From Primulina eburnea (Eukaryota > Streptophyta > Magnoliopsida > Lamiales > Gesneriaceae), in assembly GCF_022965805.1 (NCBI RefSeq), contig NC_133103.1, forward strand, positions 33,109,635 to 33,173,634: a stretch of DNA of 64,000 bases, given 5' to 3'. Shown here piece by piece: positions 34,229 through 46,489 of this stretch; the stretch's first letter is position 1, and every line of letters begins with the position of its first letter. The notes beneath the pieces were generated by a model. The model worked only from the letters and a program-made list of their open reading frames with translations. It did not search any database and was not told the origin of the DNA. Position numbers and translations under genes: made by a program.

Positions 34229-36450
34229 CTTTTCGAATATACCAAGATATCATCAATGAACACAATCACAAAATCATCTAAATATATCTGAAAAATGCGG
34301 TTCATCAAACTCATAAACACCGCAGGTGCATTCGTTAAACCAAAAGGCATAACGATCAACTCGTAGTGCCCATACCTTGTTCAGAATGCAGTCTTCGAAA
34401 TATCAACGTCTCTAACTCTGAGCTGATGATACCCTGATCTCAAATCAATCTTCGAGTATACAGAAGATCCCTGTAACTGATCAAATAAATCATCGATGCG
34501 AGGCAAAGCATACTTGTTCTTCACTGTTGCCTTGTTCAACTGTCTGTAATCAATACACAATCGCATCGAACCATCCTTCTTTCTAACAAAAAGCACCGGA
34601 GCACCCCAAGGAGATACACTGGGTCTGATATATCCCTTGGACAGAAGGTCTTCCAACTGTGCTTTCAGCTCTTTCAGTTCTATCGGTGCCATCCTATACG
34701 GAGCTCTCGAGATAGGAACAGAACCTGGCATAAGATCTATGCTGAAATCAACCTCTCGAGCAGGAGGTAACCCTGGGATCTCGTCTGGGAATACATCTGC
34801 AAACTCACAAACCACTGGCAGATCTGCCAATGCTGGGCTCGACTTCAGTCGATCTACTGAATATACGAGAAAGCCCTCTGCTCCTCTCTGAAGCAATCTA
34901 CTCATAGTCAGAGCAGATACTAAGGGAATCCGAGATCTGGAACCCTTTCCGTAGAATTTCCACTCATCTGTCATTTCGGGTCTGAATCTGACAATCTTGT
35001 GGAAACAATCTACAGTGGCCCTGTACTTGGTTAACATGTCTATACCAACTATACAATCAAAGTCAGCTAAACCAAGTACTACACAGTCTAAATCAATCTC
35101 ATGCCCCTCAAACTGAAGCATACAGTGTCTAACAGTATTTACAGATATCAAACCACTTCCCAACGGAGAAACTATAGACACTACTGTCGACAAAGACTCA
35201 ACAGGCAATGAATGTCTCAATGCAAAATGTTCAGAGATGAATGTATGAGATGCCCCTGTGTCTATCAACACATATGCAGGATAAACGTAAAGGAAACAGT
35301 TACCTGCAATGACATCGTCTGGTGCCTCCTGCGCCTGCTCCTCTGTCAGCGCAAACACTCTAGCCTGCTGTCTGGGAGGTTGGCTCACTGTCTGACTACC
35401 TCATGGTCTCTGCTGGGTCTGTGTAGATGGTGGCTGGAAGGAGTGTACAGAGGATGCCTGCCTCTCCATCTGTGGCACTGGTGCTGATGATCCTGTACTC
35501 TGGAATCGTTGTGCACCTCTCTGGGGACAAACTCTGGCGAAGTGTCCCTGTTGCCTACAGATGTTGCAGTGTTCCATAACTCCTTGACACTGCTCCGTGG
35601 CATGTCGCCCTCCGCACGAACTACAATATACGCCACTATAATCTGACCCCTGACCTCTCTGTCGAGATCCACTCGAACTCGATGAACTACTCCCGGATTT
35701 CTTAAACTGCTTGCCCTTAGCCTTTAGAAATTCCTTCTTACCACTACTACTCGATCCACTATCAAATCGAGGAGGAGGTTGTGGAAACTGAACGGCGGTA
35801 GGCTATGGCAGTCTCTGCCCCTGAACACCGTAGGAAGCCCCTCGCTGCCTGATCAAGCCAGCCTCTGCACCCTTAGCTCTGTTCAGTGCTTCTGAAAAAG
35901 TATTAGGCCGTCCCGTGTTCACCAAATTAAAGACATCTGGATTCAACCCATTGATAAACTGATCGACCACTGCCTCGTCGTTCCCTGCCACATGAATTGC
36001 AAATCGAAGCAAGGCAGAAAATTTAGCAACATACTCCTCGATGTTCCATTGTCCCTGCCTCAGATTCGTAAATTCAGCTCCTTTATCTTTTCGGTAGGAG
36101 ACGGGGAAGAAGCGCTGATAGAACTCATCCTTGAAGACTTTCCACGTGATATCAATACCTCGGTGCTCCAAGGCTCTCTTCGTAGTCAACCACCAACTCT
36201 TGGCAACCTCTTGCATCTGATGCCCTATCAATTTCACACGTCGCTCATCAGTATATGCCAAAGACTCAAACAACATCTCGATATCATCAAGCCAGCTCTC
36301 GCACTCTACTGCACTCTCTGTGCCCTTCAGGGTAGGCGGATGGAAAGACTGAAACCTTTTCAATAAGGTCTCCATAGGAGTAGCGGTGACATCCATCTGT
36401 GCACCTGATGTGCTACCCTGCTCTGGCTGTGGTACACGTCTAGGCGGCAT
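34229..36450 (-). pseudogene. Gypsy C1 gag, protease and RT (upstream part, split by C2)
   Basis: Gag starts at the Met at 36450 (MPPRRVPQPEQG) and is open through the Gag core to about 35803, where CAG has become TAG. The zinc knuckle (near 35550), protease DTGASHTF (near 35260) and RT to SKTAF (34381) follow, with a TGA in the knuckle-protease linker near 35400 and a CGA-to-TGA stop at about 34381. The FIDD active site (near 34250) is intact, and C2 breaks the frame just after it. Confidence 0.86.
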
Positions 36451-36688
36451 AAATCTGATTATCAAACTGATTAGTACCAAATCAAAATCATCTGTCTCAG
36501 CCCTCCTAGGATCATAGACTCTGATCGAGAATCGGTTCTGATTCAGGCTTGACATGCTATAAATCAATTCAGATAATACAACAACACATAATATAGAAAG
36601 CAAATAATCATGATAGCATCTCAAAAGCAAGGAAGATGACTCGATCTACCCCGCTCATTCTATTCTATCTCAGTCTACAGAACCTACT

Positions 36689-36700
36689 ACTCTGATACCA
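36689..36700 (-). other. Primer binding site of gypsy C1
   Basis: TGGTATCAGAGT, one mismatch at the end from the tRNA-Met complement; 5 nt from the LTR. Confidence 0.88.
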
Positions 36701-36705
36701 CCTGT

Positions 36706-38499
36706 TGTGGGGACCTGGGCTCTAACTCTATTCTTCTGGGATTTATTGGATCTTTGCTCGAAAATGTGGGTCAAAATTTTGCATTTAACATTAATTCAAA
36801 TGTATAAGTAAAACATAATCTGTCTCTATAATAATTAAACAACATCATGTACATACGAGTCTGTTTAGTAAAATCATACACTAGTGTTCAAATCCCAACT
36901 ACAAACATAAGTAGTACAAGTCTAATAGGAAACACTAGAAATTCTTCAACGCCCAAGATCTCCACGCTATCATCAATCTCTCATCTAGCTCGAGACCCAG
37001 ATCCTGCCCCACCTGTTGCCATGCACACATACAGACACGAAAACAGTCGGATAACTCCGGTGAGAACAAATCCCAGTATAAAACATGCATGCATGCCATG
37101 TAAAAATCATATACAAAAGCATAGCATATATCAAGTACATGAATTAAAATCTAAACATGTAAAGGAATACAAATCTGTATTCGACATATAGTTCTTGACT
37201 CGATTCCTTTCTAATCTAGGGATCCCGGTGTGAATAAGACGGTCTGTCACCTACCCAACCACTCGTGGTGACGGTACGTCTTATTCCTAGACTTAGGTCA
37301 ACTCTGTATCGAGGTTCTACACATAGAACAAATCTGTTCCTATGCGTCGATACACCGAAACGTCTAGTTTTGGCCAATCTGCCAATATCTCCTATCTCAG
37401 GACTCGAATATAAATCAATAAACAAGACATTACATAATCAATGTAACAACAATCTAGTATGTGATTTAGGGAAACTCGTATCAAATCTGAATCGAGTTGT
37501 GCAATCCCGTGACCACATGAATTATACCTTTCTTGTCGAATAGTCGGTATCGTAGTCGAAGTATTGAGTTCACAATAGCTAATACAAATCTGAAATGGCA
37601 TAATCAATGTGCACTCTATCAATATACATCTCAAACAATTCAATATACAAGGCTGAAATCGGTTTCAATACACTTCGACGGCGTAACGGCGTAATTCTTC
37701 GATACCGCTCAACCCAATCTCAACATGACAATATCAAAATCAGCTACACTAACTCATAATCTCATCCAACACAATATGTATACTGAAATCTGCACAATTT
37801 CGTTACATTATATGCTGGAAATTCAAAGCAAGCTCATACGATATCTGAAAATCATTCCGATTGCATTTCTATCATGTGCAACATATCAAGAACACATTTC
37901 TAAATTTAAATCATAATTTCTCCAACAACCAAAATCTGAATCATGTTGAAATGTAAAGAAACTTACATCCTTTGATAGCTCTTGTTGCAAGGATCATAAA
38001 TTCGGACTCGGAATTAAAATCGGATGGCTAGTTGTTGCATAATCTTTGTTGCTAGTCTAAATTCTTGAAGGGATTTCCATGGATCTCTCGGTTCTGCTGA
38101 TGGAGGTTTTTAAAAATGAAGACTCAGCATACAACATATATATATACCCTGCCATGTGTCAACTTTAAAATCAAAGGTGGCAGTTCGCATGCAACACCGC
38201 GGGTGTGGTGGCTCAAGAGCGCGGGTGCGCTGTGCTCACGGCGAGTTCATCTAAAAATGCAGCACCTAGACCGCGGGTCCGGTCTCACCACCGCGGGTGC
38301 GGTCTTGCTCGCACCGCGGGTGCGGTCTTGCTTCGCACAATTCCACTAATTTCCTCTCAATGCACCGCGGGTGCGGTCCTTCCTGTACCGCGGGTGCGGT
38401 GTGGCTTCGGCCCAGCTTCACAATTCTGATTTAAATGTCATGCATTCTTAGCTTTACAAGTCTAACATCAATGCCAGTTGATAATTCTCGAGCCTTACA
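36706..38499 (-). repeat. 5' LTR of gypsy C1
   Basis: 1794 bp, near-identical to 19454-21220. H3 arms lie at 37232-37241 and 37277-37286. The H1-H2 region has point changes that weaken both stems. Confidence 0.93.
38196..38400 (-). promoter_or_regulatory. Dyad array, C1 5' LTR (7 copies)
   Basis: Seven units, two with a single change in the core. It has one unit more than the partner LTR at 20944-21121. Confidence 0.83.
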
Positions 38500-39656
38500 C
38501 CTGTTGACTTGTAGATTCTGCTTCAGCATCATTTGCCATTAAACATTGGACTTCCTCTTCATCACTTGAGCTATATGAGCTTTCTGGTTCTGATTCGTCA
38601 CTATCAGTTTTTTCCCATTTGGATTTGTTCTCTTCAGCTAATAGAACTTCGTATTTCTTTCTGTTGGTTTTCTAATCATCTCTGGGCCTTCTCTTATGTT
38701 CATATGGTTTCTTTCTTCTGTCAGTTGATCCTTGACTGTCCTTTTTAGGTTTAGGACAGTCTGCAATGTAATGACCTGTTTTGCCACAATTGTAGCAAGC
38801 ATTTGTTTCTTCTTTTGAATTATTTTTCTGGTATTGCTTCTGAAAGTTTCCTTGGTTCTTTCTCATGAACCTCCCGAACTTTTTGATGAATAATGACATT
38901 GCATCATTGCTTAACTGATCAGCATATTTCTCAGCTGAACTGTTTGATTCAGTTCTGACAGCTGCTAAAGCAGTTGTAGTTGTAGGAGTAGATGGTTCTC
39001 CTTCTCTGTTCTGCAATTCAAATTCATAAGCTTTTAAATCAGCAAACAGTTCATGAATTTCGATCTGGTTCAAGTCTTTTGATTCTCTCATAGCCATAGT
39101 TTTGACGTCCCATTCATTTGGAAGACCTCTCATTACTTTTAATGCAACCTCTTTGTTAGTATGCACTTTTCCGAGTGCATTTAATTCATTTACAATACTG
39201 CTCACCCTTTCATCATACTCATTCATTGACTCTCCAACCTTCATTTTGATATTGTCAAATTTCTGGACAGCAACAGATAGTTTATTTTCTTTTGTTTGGT
39301 CATTTCCTTCATATAACTGAATCAACTTCTCCCAAATTTCTTTTTCTGTTTTGCACATCTTTATTTTGTTGAAGGTTGCTTTTATCCAGTGTTTTGTATA
39401 GAGTATCTTTGGCCACATTGTCAAGATTAGCTTTTCTCTTGTCCTCAGTTGTCCACTCTTCTCTGGGCTTCTGAATTCTCTGTGGTGCCCCTTCAGTTAT
39501 GGCTATTGTTGTGTTTGCTTTCAGAATCTTCATGGGTCCGTCTGTTACGACAAACCACATATCATCATCTTGTGCAGCTAAGTGAGCCTGCATTCTGATT
39601 TTCCAGTCATCAAAATCTTCTCTTGAGAACATAGGAATTTTATTGAAAGAAGTCAT
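38500..39656 (-). pseudogene. Sirevirus I gag, N-terminal part with zinc knuckle
   Basis: The start is the Met at 39656 (MTSFNKIPMFSREDFDDW), a typical copia Gag opening. A +1 A insertion in a run near 39380 shifts the frame. From 39424 the Gag core continues (KEIWEKLIQLYEGNDQTKENKL, RGLPNEWDVKTMAM) to the zinc knuckle CYNCGKTGHYIADC (near 38780). A TAG near 38672 interrupts a Lys-rich then acidic tail that runs to the C1 junction at 38500. Removing C1 joins it to 18640-19453, giving a Gag of about 650 codons. Confidence 0.86.
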
Positions 39657-39702
39657 GCTAACAGATTTATAGATCAGAAGTATTCAAAAACAAGATTCAA
39701 CT

Positions 39703-39714
39703 GCTCTGATACAA
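39703..39714 (-). other. Primer binding site of Sirevirus I
   Basis: TTGTATCAGAGC, one mismatch from the initiator tRNA-Met complement, 2 nt from the 5' LTR. Confidence 0.85.
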
Positions 39715-39716
39715 CT

Positions 39717-40644
39717 TGATAGGATCGGTTCTCGTATTAAGAGTGTTTAGAAGGGGGGTTGAATAAACACTCACACTTAAAAATGTTCTTTAACAATATT
39801 TGAGTTCAGTTTGGCACCAAACTGAATCTCGGAATCTTGTTGGTCAATAACAATCAGTTAAACTAGAATAGTTGCGGAATGTAACTGATTGAAAGATAGA
39901 ATACGAAACTGAAAGAAATATGCAAGAGTTGTTTCTGGATGTTCGGAGAATTTAATTACTCCTACGTCACCCCTTCTATCACAAGGCTAGGATATTCACT
40001 AAAAGACTTTGACCAAGTACAACACTTGTACAGACCCACTTCAGTTTGGACTTACAACTGCCAAAACTGAAACTCTTAGTTCTACACAATATTTTCAGTA
40101 CGTAACTGATATTAGCACAATTGAGTCTAACAACTTTTAGAGAGTGCTAATAAGCTCATATTGTAGCCTTGATTGCTACGAATAATTCAAATGAGAGTGA
40201 GCTGAGATTTTGACAGATTAACAGCAAGCTTTAAGATTGAATGACCGTCACTATTTTATCTGCTGTTCTTCAGTTAAATTTATACTTCTTTTTCAACGGT
40301 AACTTTGATATGTATTTGAATTCTAGTATCCGTTGATTGCCACTTCATCATTCCTTGGGCAATGTTCTCTTCATTGATTGTGATACGACGTCTTAATTGC
40401 AATAGCCGAAACACATTGTTCTATGCTGTAATGATTGAAGTGCGAAGTTCTTGTAATCTGTTATGTCTCCTTTGTTCTTTGCCGAGACTTCTTCAGTTGA
40501 GAGACTGATCAGTTGATCAGTTTACTTTACATCATTGTATCAACTTACTTCAGTTGCCAAATTTGCTTGTGCGCATCAGTTGATTCATATTTTTTTAATC
40601 GATTGATTTATGTTTTGTCAAACTCCAGAATCTAGTTTCCAACA
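39717..40644 (-). repeat. 5' LTR of Sirevirus I
   Basis: 928 bp; partner of 427-1355. TATA-like TATAAATT on the minus strand at about 40277-40284. It is followed by the CATGG duplication (40645-40649). Confidence 0.93.
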
Positions 40645-41205
40645 CATGGTCTTCACATCCCACTCCTTGGGAAGACCTCTGATTATCTTCAATGCAACAT
40701 CTTTGTTTGTGTACACTTTTCCAAGTGCATTTAATTCATTGATGATGCAGCTGGTTCTTTCATCATAATCATACATCGTTTCGCCAAGTCTCATTTTGAT
40801 ATTGTCAAACTTCTGAACATCAACAAAAAGTTTGTTTTCTTTGGTTTGTTCGTCCCCTTCGCAAAGCTGGATCAGCTTCTCCCAAATCTCTTTGGCTGTT
40901 TTGTACATTTTGATTTTGCAGAAAGTTACTTTATCCAACGTCTTGTATAGTATATCCTTTGCCACATTATCCAGGTTGGCTTTTCTTTTATCCTCTGTGG
41001 TCCATTCTTCTCTGGGCTTTTCTATACGATGAGGTGCCCCATCAGTAATGGCAACAGCTGTGTTGGCTTTCAAAATCTTCATGGGTCCGTCAGTTAAAAC
41101 GTACCACATATCATCATCTTGTGCAGCTCGGTGAGCCTGCATCATGATCTTCCAATCATCGATGTCTTCTCTAGAGAACATAGGAATCTTATTGAATGAA
41201 GACAT
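40645..41205 (-). pseudogene. Outer Sirevirus O gag, N-terminal part
   Basis: The start is the Met at 41205 (MSSFNKIPMFSREDIDDW). The Gag core is open through KEIWEKLIQLCEGDEQTKENKL to RGLPKEWDVKTM, where the LTR of I begins. It continues at 426-1. It is similar to, but distinct from, the gag of element I. Confidence 0.87.
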
Positions 41206-41248
41206 AATGAAAAATTTGAGTATAGATATTCTGAGACGAGATACGACT

Positions 41249-41260
41249 GCTCTGATACCA
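41249..41260 (-). other. Primer binding site of Sirevirus O
   Basis: TGGTATCAGAGC, perfect complement of the initiator tRNA-Met 3' end, 2 nt from the LTR. Confidence 0.92.
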
Positions 41261-41262
41261 CT

Positions 41263-41906
41263 TGAAAGGATCGGTTAAACGAATAAATAGTCTTTAGAAA
41301 GGGGGGGAGTTGAATAAACACTCCTCAAATTTAAATATTCTTCCACAATTTGAGTTCAGTTTTGTTACAAACTGATACTAGGTATCACGTCGGTCAATGA
41401 CAATCAGTTAAACTGAATGAAACAGTTGCCAAAAATAAACTGACTGAAAGATAGAGTATCTAACTAAAAAATAATGACTGAAGTAAAGATAACACAATTT
41501 GTTTCTGGATGTTCGGAGACTTGAATAACTCCTACGTCACCCCTTCTATCACGAAGATAGGATATCCACTAAAAGACTTTGATCAAATACAAGATACTGC
41601 ACTGACCCACTTCAGTTTGGACTTATCACTTTGCCACAACTGAAACTCTTAGTATATAACACTTTTACAGATGGTAACTGATCTTAGCACAACTTAGAAA
41701 AACTTATCGAAGATTACACAGTGCTATTTAAGCTCGAGAATGTAGCCGTGAATGCTACTGATATAACTAATAAACGTGAGCTTTTAACTTCTGAATGTGA
41801 GTAGATATTTTTGCAGCGTAACCGCAAGTAGAATGTAATAGCTGAAATCAGTCGTTATTTCTTCAGCTGCTATCTTTGATTATTTATAGGCTTCTCTCTC
41901 AACGGT
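41263..41906 (-). repeat. 5' LTR of Sirevirus O, R/U5-side part
   Basis: It starts (plus strand) TGAAAGGATCGG and resembles the LTR of I. A TATAAATA box on the minus strand is at 41881-41888. Gypsy B was inserted about 18 bp upstream of this box, separating it from the rest of U3 (49928-50257). Confidence 0.88.
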
Positions 41907-42541
41907 TGTGGGGACCCGGACGCTGATCTATCTTATTAATCATCTTTGGGATTTAATTATCAATTAAGATAAAACAGGGTCTAAAAATTTTTCTTTTTTT
42001 TAAATGTAACTGCGGAAGGTAATGGAATCTAAACAATATACATCTCTGTATAAAACTACAGTTCAGTAGAAAAGTACAACCTAAGTCTAAGGTTCAATTA
42101 ATAAATTCAAGTAATAAATCAAGTCTGCTACAAGTCCGGAATCACCACGCTAATTCGTCTTCTCTCATCGTCATCTCGACCCTGATCCAGCCCCACCTGT
42201 TGTCATGCACACATACAAAACAAGACAACAGCTGGATAACTCCGGTGAGAATAAATCCCAGTATAAAACATGGTAAGCATGTATATAAACAAACTAATTT
42301 ATAAAACATGCTATCACGTATAAAACAATCTATTTCATAATCTATGAAATTAATCAAATAAGCATGCAACTCAAATCAGATAAACATGCATATAAACAAT
42401 CTTAATCATAAAATATGCTAACCCAACTGAAAGCAGTAATGATGGGTCCCATGATCTAGGAGCCACATCCATATAAGTATGCAGTTCTAATCAAATCATG
42501 TCTAGACTTGACTCGATCTATAACTCTAGGGATCCCGGTGT

Positions 42542-42681
42542 GAATAAGACGTCACTGGCTGTCACCTACCCTACCAATCGAGGTGCTGTACGTCTTATTC
42601 CTAGACTTCGGCCTGATCTGTATCCACATCTACAAAGGGGCGGTGATCTTCCCCAGAGCTGAGATATCGCCGAACGTCTAG
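42542..42681 (-). promoter_or_regulatory. Abutting hairpins H3-H4 in B LTR
   Basis: The H3 arms are identical to those of C1, D and solo. In H4 the second stem is CGGC/GCCG rather than CGGT/ACCG, a paired change. An extra GGGG/CCCC stem lies in the loop. Confidence 0.75.
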
Positions 42682-43611
42682 AGTCTGCCTGATCTCCAGA
42701 CTGCCCTATCTTAATGCATGAATAACAATCTATAATCATATAAACATAAACAAGAGTATAGTATGTGATTTATTGGGCAACTCAAGGATGATCTCAATTG
42801 AGTTGTTTCTTCCCGAATATCACATGAATTATACCTTTGTCGTCCCCGTCTGAGGAAGACGATGATCTGTATTTAACTCTGTCCATCTCAATCTGGAAAG
42901 ACAATATCGAATACGCTGCATCAGTGAATAACTCAATACACAATCTGTTCTGATCACTACACAAATCAATATACAATCTGATCAATATCTGAACAAGATA
43001 CAATCTAATTCATGTCATTGACATAACAATACAATCTGAATAATTACGGAGTCTGATCAATCTCAATCAATACTGAATCTGATAAATCTAAATCAAGTGA
43101 TACTTTTACGGCATAACAATACAATCTGAATACCCCGTCAATCTGAACATCACATATATTTAATACCAGAACTCATAATCTGAATATCGGTATATTCAAA
43201 ATCAGTAATACACAATTCTGATATCAAAATCTCAATCAATATCTATCACAATTCATATCAATCACAGACATAGTCTATTCTGAAATCTGACTTCAATCCT
43301 ATAATGTCTACGGTAGCAGAAACATCATATCTGAATCACATACAATTCTGACAATATCATAAACTCAAATCTTGTTTAAACGTAACAAAACTTACGTCTA
43401 ATTGTAGCTTGCGTTGATAGGAACACAGTACTGTAGTCGGATTCAAAAACAAATAAGCGAATTTTGCTAAATCGTAATCTAAACTATAATGGAATTTGGA
43501 GAATTGCTCGTTCGTTTTCTGGAAATCTGATGGAGAATTCGGTTCTATACATATATATATATACATTTCGTGCATGCAAGGCAAGTGGCGGAGTGCATGT
43601 TCTGCACGCTT

Positions 43612-43871
43612 CGCGCATATGCGCGCACAAATTCGCGCATATGCGCCAGTTCCTTCGAACTAGCAATTTCCTTCTCGCGCATATGCGCCAATATTTCCGC
43701 GCATATGCGCCACCCCTACTCGCCCTCCCGCGCATATGCGCCAACATCTTCGCGCATATGCGCCACTGGTTCTGGCCTTGCCGCGCATGTGCGTGTATTA
43801 TCTCGCGCATGTGCGCGCAAGCCTCGGCCAGCTCCGCGCATGTGCGCCAATCCATACAGCGCATGTGCGCG
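43612..43871 (-). promoter_or_regulatory. Dyad array, B 3' LTR (10 copies, CGC-ATAT/ATGT-GCG)
   Basis: Six units are CGCGCATATGCGC and four are CGCGCATGTGCGC or close; all keep CGC-N4-GCG. The array is 45 bp upstream of the TATA run. Confidence 0.87.
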
Positions 43872-44041
43872 GGGCTCGTTCTTGGCACACACCTTTACAC
43901 CTTTCTCATGTGTTCTAGTCCGATCCATTCCGTCTATAATCATCTCGATTAATTCTATAAATCATTTCAGATTAATCTCAATTTACAGTAATCATATTCA
44001 AATCATTTCAGATTACGGTAATTAAATTCTCGGGCATTACA

Positions 44042-44057
44042 TTTCTCCCCCTCTTAG
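44042..44057 (-). other. Polypurine tract of gypsy B
   Basis: CTAAGAGGGGGAGAAA on the minus strand abuts the LTR; identical to that of C2. Confidence 0.87.
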
Positions 44058-46489
44058 ATCTGAGTTCGTCCTCGAACTCACCAACAATCAATTCAAGTCT
44101 AACAAAAGAAATGTGTAACAGAGTTTAACATCCAAACTCGTCGCACTAACATCATTCTGAGGTATCTTTCTTTAATCAGTCTCTGATTCTAATCTGAAAT
44201 CAGAATTCACCAAGTAACTCGGTCGGATAACACTGGCTAAACAACATCCGTATATGCTACTCTGCAATCCATAACAAATCAATACCACCTGTAGTTGTTA
44301 TCCTATCTGTTTCTTCCAATCAAAGACGTATTCTATCTTTGATTTCCAATACCAATTGTCATCATCTGACATTGGTTTCCTAAATCTATCTATTCTGAAC
44401 TATCTTGATAACTATTGTCATACAGTACCTCAAACAGTGACAATAGATCATAACAACTAGTACTAACATCCAGTACTAAAGCTTTACCAATATCTGTCAG
44501 AATCTGAATAATACACTCTGACTACCTGTCAATCTGTGAACAAAATCTGTCAAAGAAAGCTTATGATATCTTCTATCACAAGTACAAACTCAATCAATAT
44601 CATCTCAATTAAAATCATAATCTGATATCATCTAATTCAATATTCTAATCCATCTGATTATTTCTTTGACATCGATCTATGTCATCTAGTTCTGTTTGTA
44701 CATCATCTGATACAAACTAATATATATAGATTGAATAAGCTATCAATCATAATCACATCATATCCCAAATCTGGATAAAATGGCTGTAATATCATTACAA
44801 AAGCCCTAGAAATGTATTCCCATTTCTATTCAGAAATATACAAGTTCTGTAAGAATCTTCTGATTTCTCTCTTTCTGTCTTTTTCTGTTAGCAATTCAGA
44901 CATATCAGTACCATTCTGCCAATATTTCTGTACAAATTCTGCTACAACTGATCAAATCTGTCTATATTATCACTATCTGTCCGAATATAATACATTCACA
45001 ATCATCTGAATGAAAAGTGAACCCATTACGGCGCATTTCTGACACTATCTGTAAGTTCCAGATTCGAACTATTCTGTATAAACTATCAGTTAATAATATA
45101 AATAAAGAAGAAATACCTACCTGGTATTAGGCACTGACTACAGATATCAAATTCTGTTATAGAATTCTGAAACATTCTGATATCATAAGATAATCAATCT
45201 GATACAAACACAAATCACATATCGTTTGCTCTGATCGAAACTCTGTTCTGATTATCGAAATACACACAACTTATACAGATCTAGTGAGTTTAAGAAAACT
45301 CATAAAACAACGATTGCTGGCAATACTGATAATTCTGACTACTGGTCAATCGACAGTGCCTAAATCATCTGCCATACCTCATCTGCAAATAGAATATGCT
45401 TCCAAACAATATAAGATGTCTTAAATACTGATTTAGATCAATCACATTACGCAAGCAGATATAACATAATAAGAGAATAAGAAAATCTGCAAAACTCAGC
45501 AATTCTGAATTTCTGACATTTTTGTTAATTCTGACATATCTGATATCTGTGTCGCTTACAGTCGCTAATTTCTGTCTCAACTGTGTAAATAATCGGTATA
45601 CATACTGCAGATATTACATATGCTGAATACAATCTGTTTCAATTATAATTCATACCTGACCCATTTCTGTATACAATAATCACCATTCTCTGAATATTCA
45701 ATAAAGTCTTCAAATATTCATTTCAACCAATCAGATATTGCTAACATATCAAATATCATAGATATAACAAGCATAAAATCATCAGAATATCTCCGAACAT
45801 AAGAGTTAGCAATCTGTACCCTTCTATTAATCTTCAATATCATTCTGTACTGAATTCTAAGGTATAACCATTACCTGGTATCGATCCAATTCTGAAATCT
45901 ACCTTTCTCAGATCAAACGCATCTGAAATCTTATCTAGGCAAACACCAGTCAACTAATACATTAAGGCCAAATCTGTCACCGTTAGACTCGATTTCTGTA
46001 TATCTACCAAACACATAAGGATACCATCTGTTCCTTTCTGTGATAATCGAGTCATAACAGTACAATGATTTAAGGAATTCTGGATCTAGAATCCTCATTT
46101 CTCAACTAGATCTGATCTTAATCTTACCATTTCTGGAACACATTCTACGATATTTCTGTACTTGTTTAGCATTACATGTCAATAATGAAATCGAAATCAT
46201 ATAACACAAGTACATCATAATCTAACCCAATCCCGGGTTCATCTCACTGTAGTATATAACATGTCACAGAGATCTCTGATATCAACATATTCCTCAACAA
46301 CCAAGGAATCAATACTACAGTATACACAGACCCCACAAATATAGCATATCACCATGCTATTCAATCAAAGATACTCATGAAGAATGCATTAGTACACATC
46401 AATACGTATGCAATATAATCATAAAAGAGTAATACCTGTTGTAAATTCTGGGTCTGTTCTTCTGTCATTACCACCAATGACTTTGCTCT
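44058..46489 (-). pseudogene. Gypsy B eroded pol region
   Basis: No long frame remains. Nucleotide similarity to Tekay pol can still be seen in places: around 44430-44530 to the end of the integrase core, around 44805-44900 to the segment between the integrase zinc finger and core, and around 45830-46020 to the RT/protease linker. The order is collinear with A and D. Many small deletions and stops occur. Confidence 0.6.

Larger units (their letters stand above)
19454..38499 (-). mobile_element. Tekay-type gypsy retrotransposon C1 (whole, with nested insertions)
   Basis: LTRs at 19454-21220 and 36706-38499; perfect duplication CCTGT at 19449-19453 and 38500-38504. It is inserted in the gag of Sirevirus I. 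Its own internal region is split by the solo LTR (21692-23814) and by element C2 (25755-34228). Gag-pol has several stops, most of them CGA to TGA or CAG to TAG. Coded on the minus strand. Confidence 0.92.
427..40644 (-). mobile_element. Sirevirus-type copia retrotransposon I (whole, with nested insertions)
   Basis: The element is bounded by two near-identical LTRs (427-1355 and 39717-40644) and a perfect 5-bp target duplication, CATGG, at 422-426 and 40645-40649. Coding order on the minus strand is 5' LTR, primer site, gag, protease, integrase, RT, RNase H, env-like ORF, polypurine tract, 3' LTR. About 28 kb of the span is inserted gypsy DNA (5963-15221 and 19454-38499), so the element itself is about 12 kb, a plausible size for a Sirevirus with an env-like ORF. 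It landed in the gag of a related Sirevirus (O). Gag, pol and env-like reading frames all carry stops or frameshifts, so it is not autonomous. Confidence 0.9.
41907..44041 (-). repeat. 3' LTR of gypsy B
   Basis: 2135 bp. TATA run at 43551-43566. The dyad array uses a different motif from A, C and D. H2 arms at 42197-42204 and 42224-42231; H3 arms at 42542-42551 and 42591-42600; H4 outer arms CTAGAC (42601-42606) and GTCTAG (42676-42681), with CGGC/GCCG inside. Confidence 0.93.

Noticed and set aside
43464..43952. ORFs of 134-162 codons on both strands (Ala/Arg/Cys-rich)
   Set aside because: They are translations of the CGC-N4-GCG array in the B LTR and recur in the other LTR; the periodic sequence is open in several frames at once.
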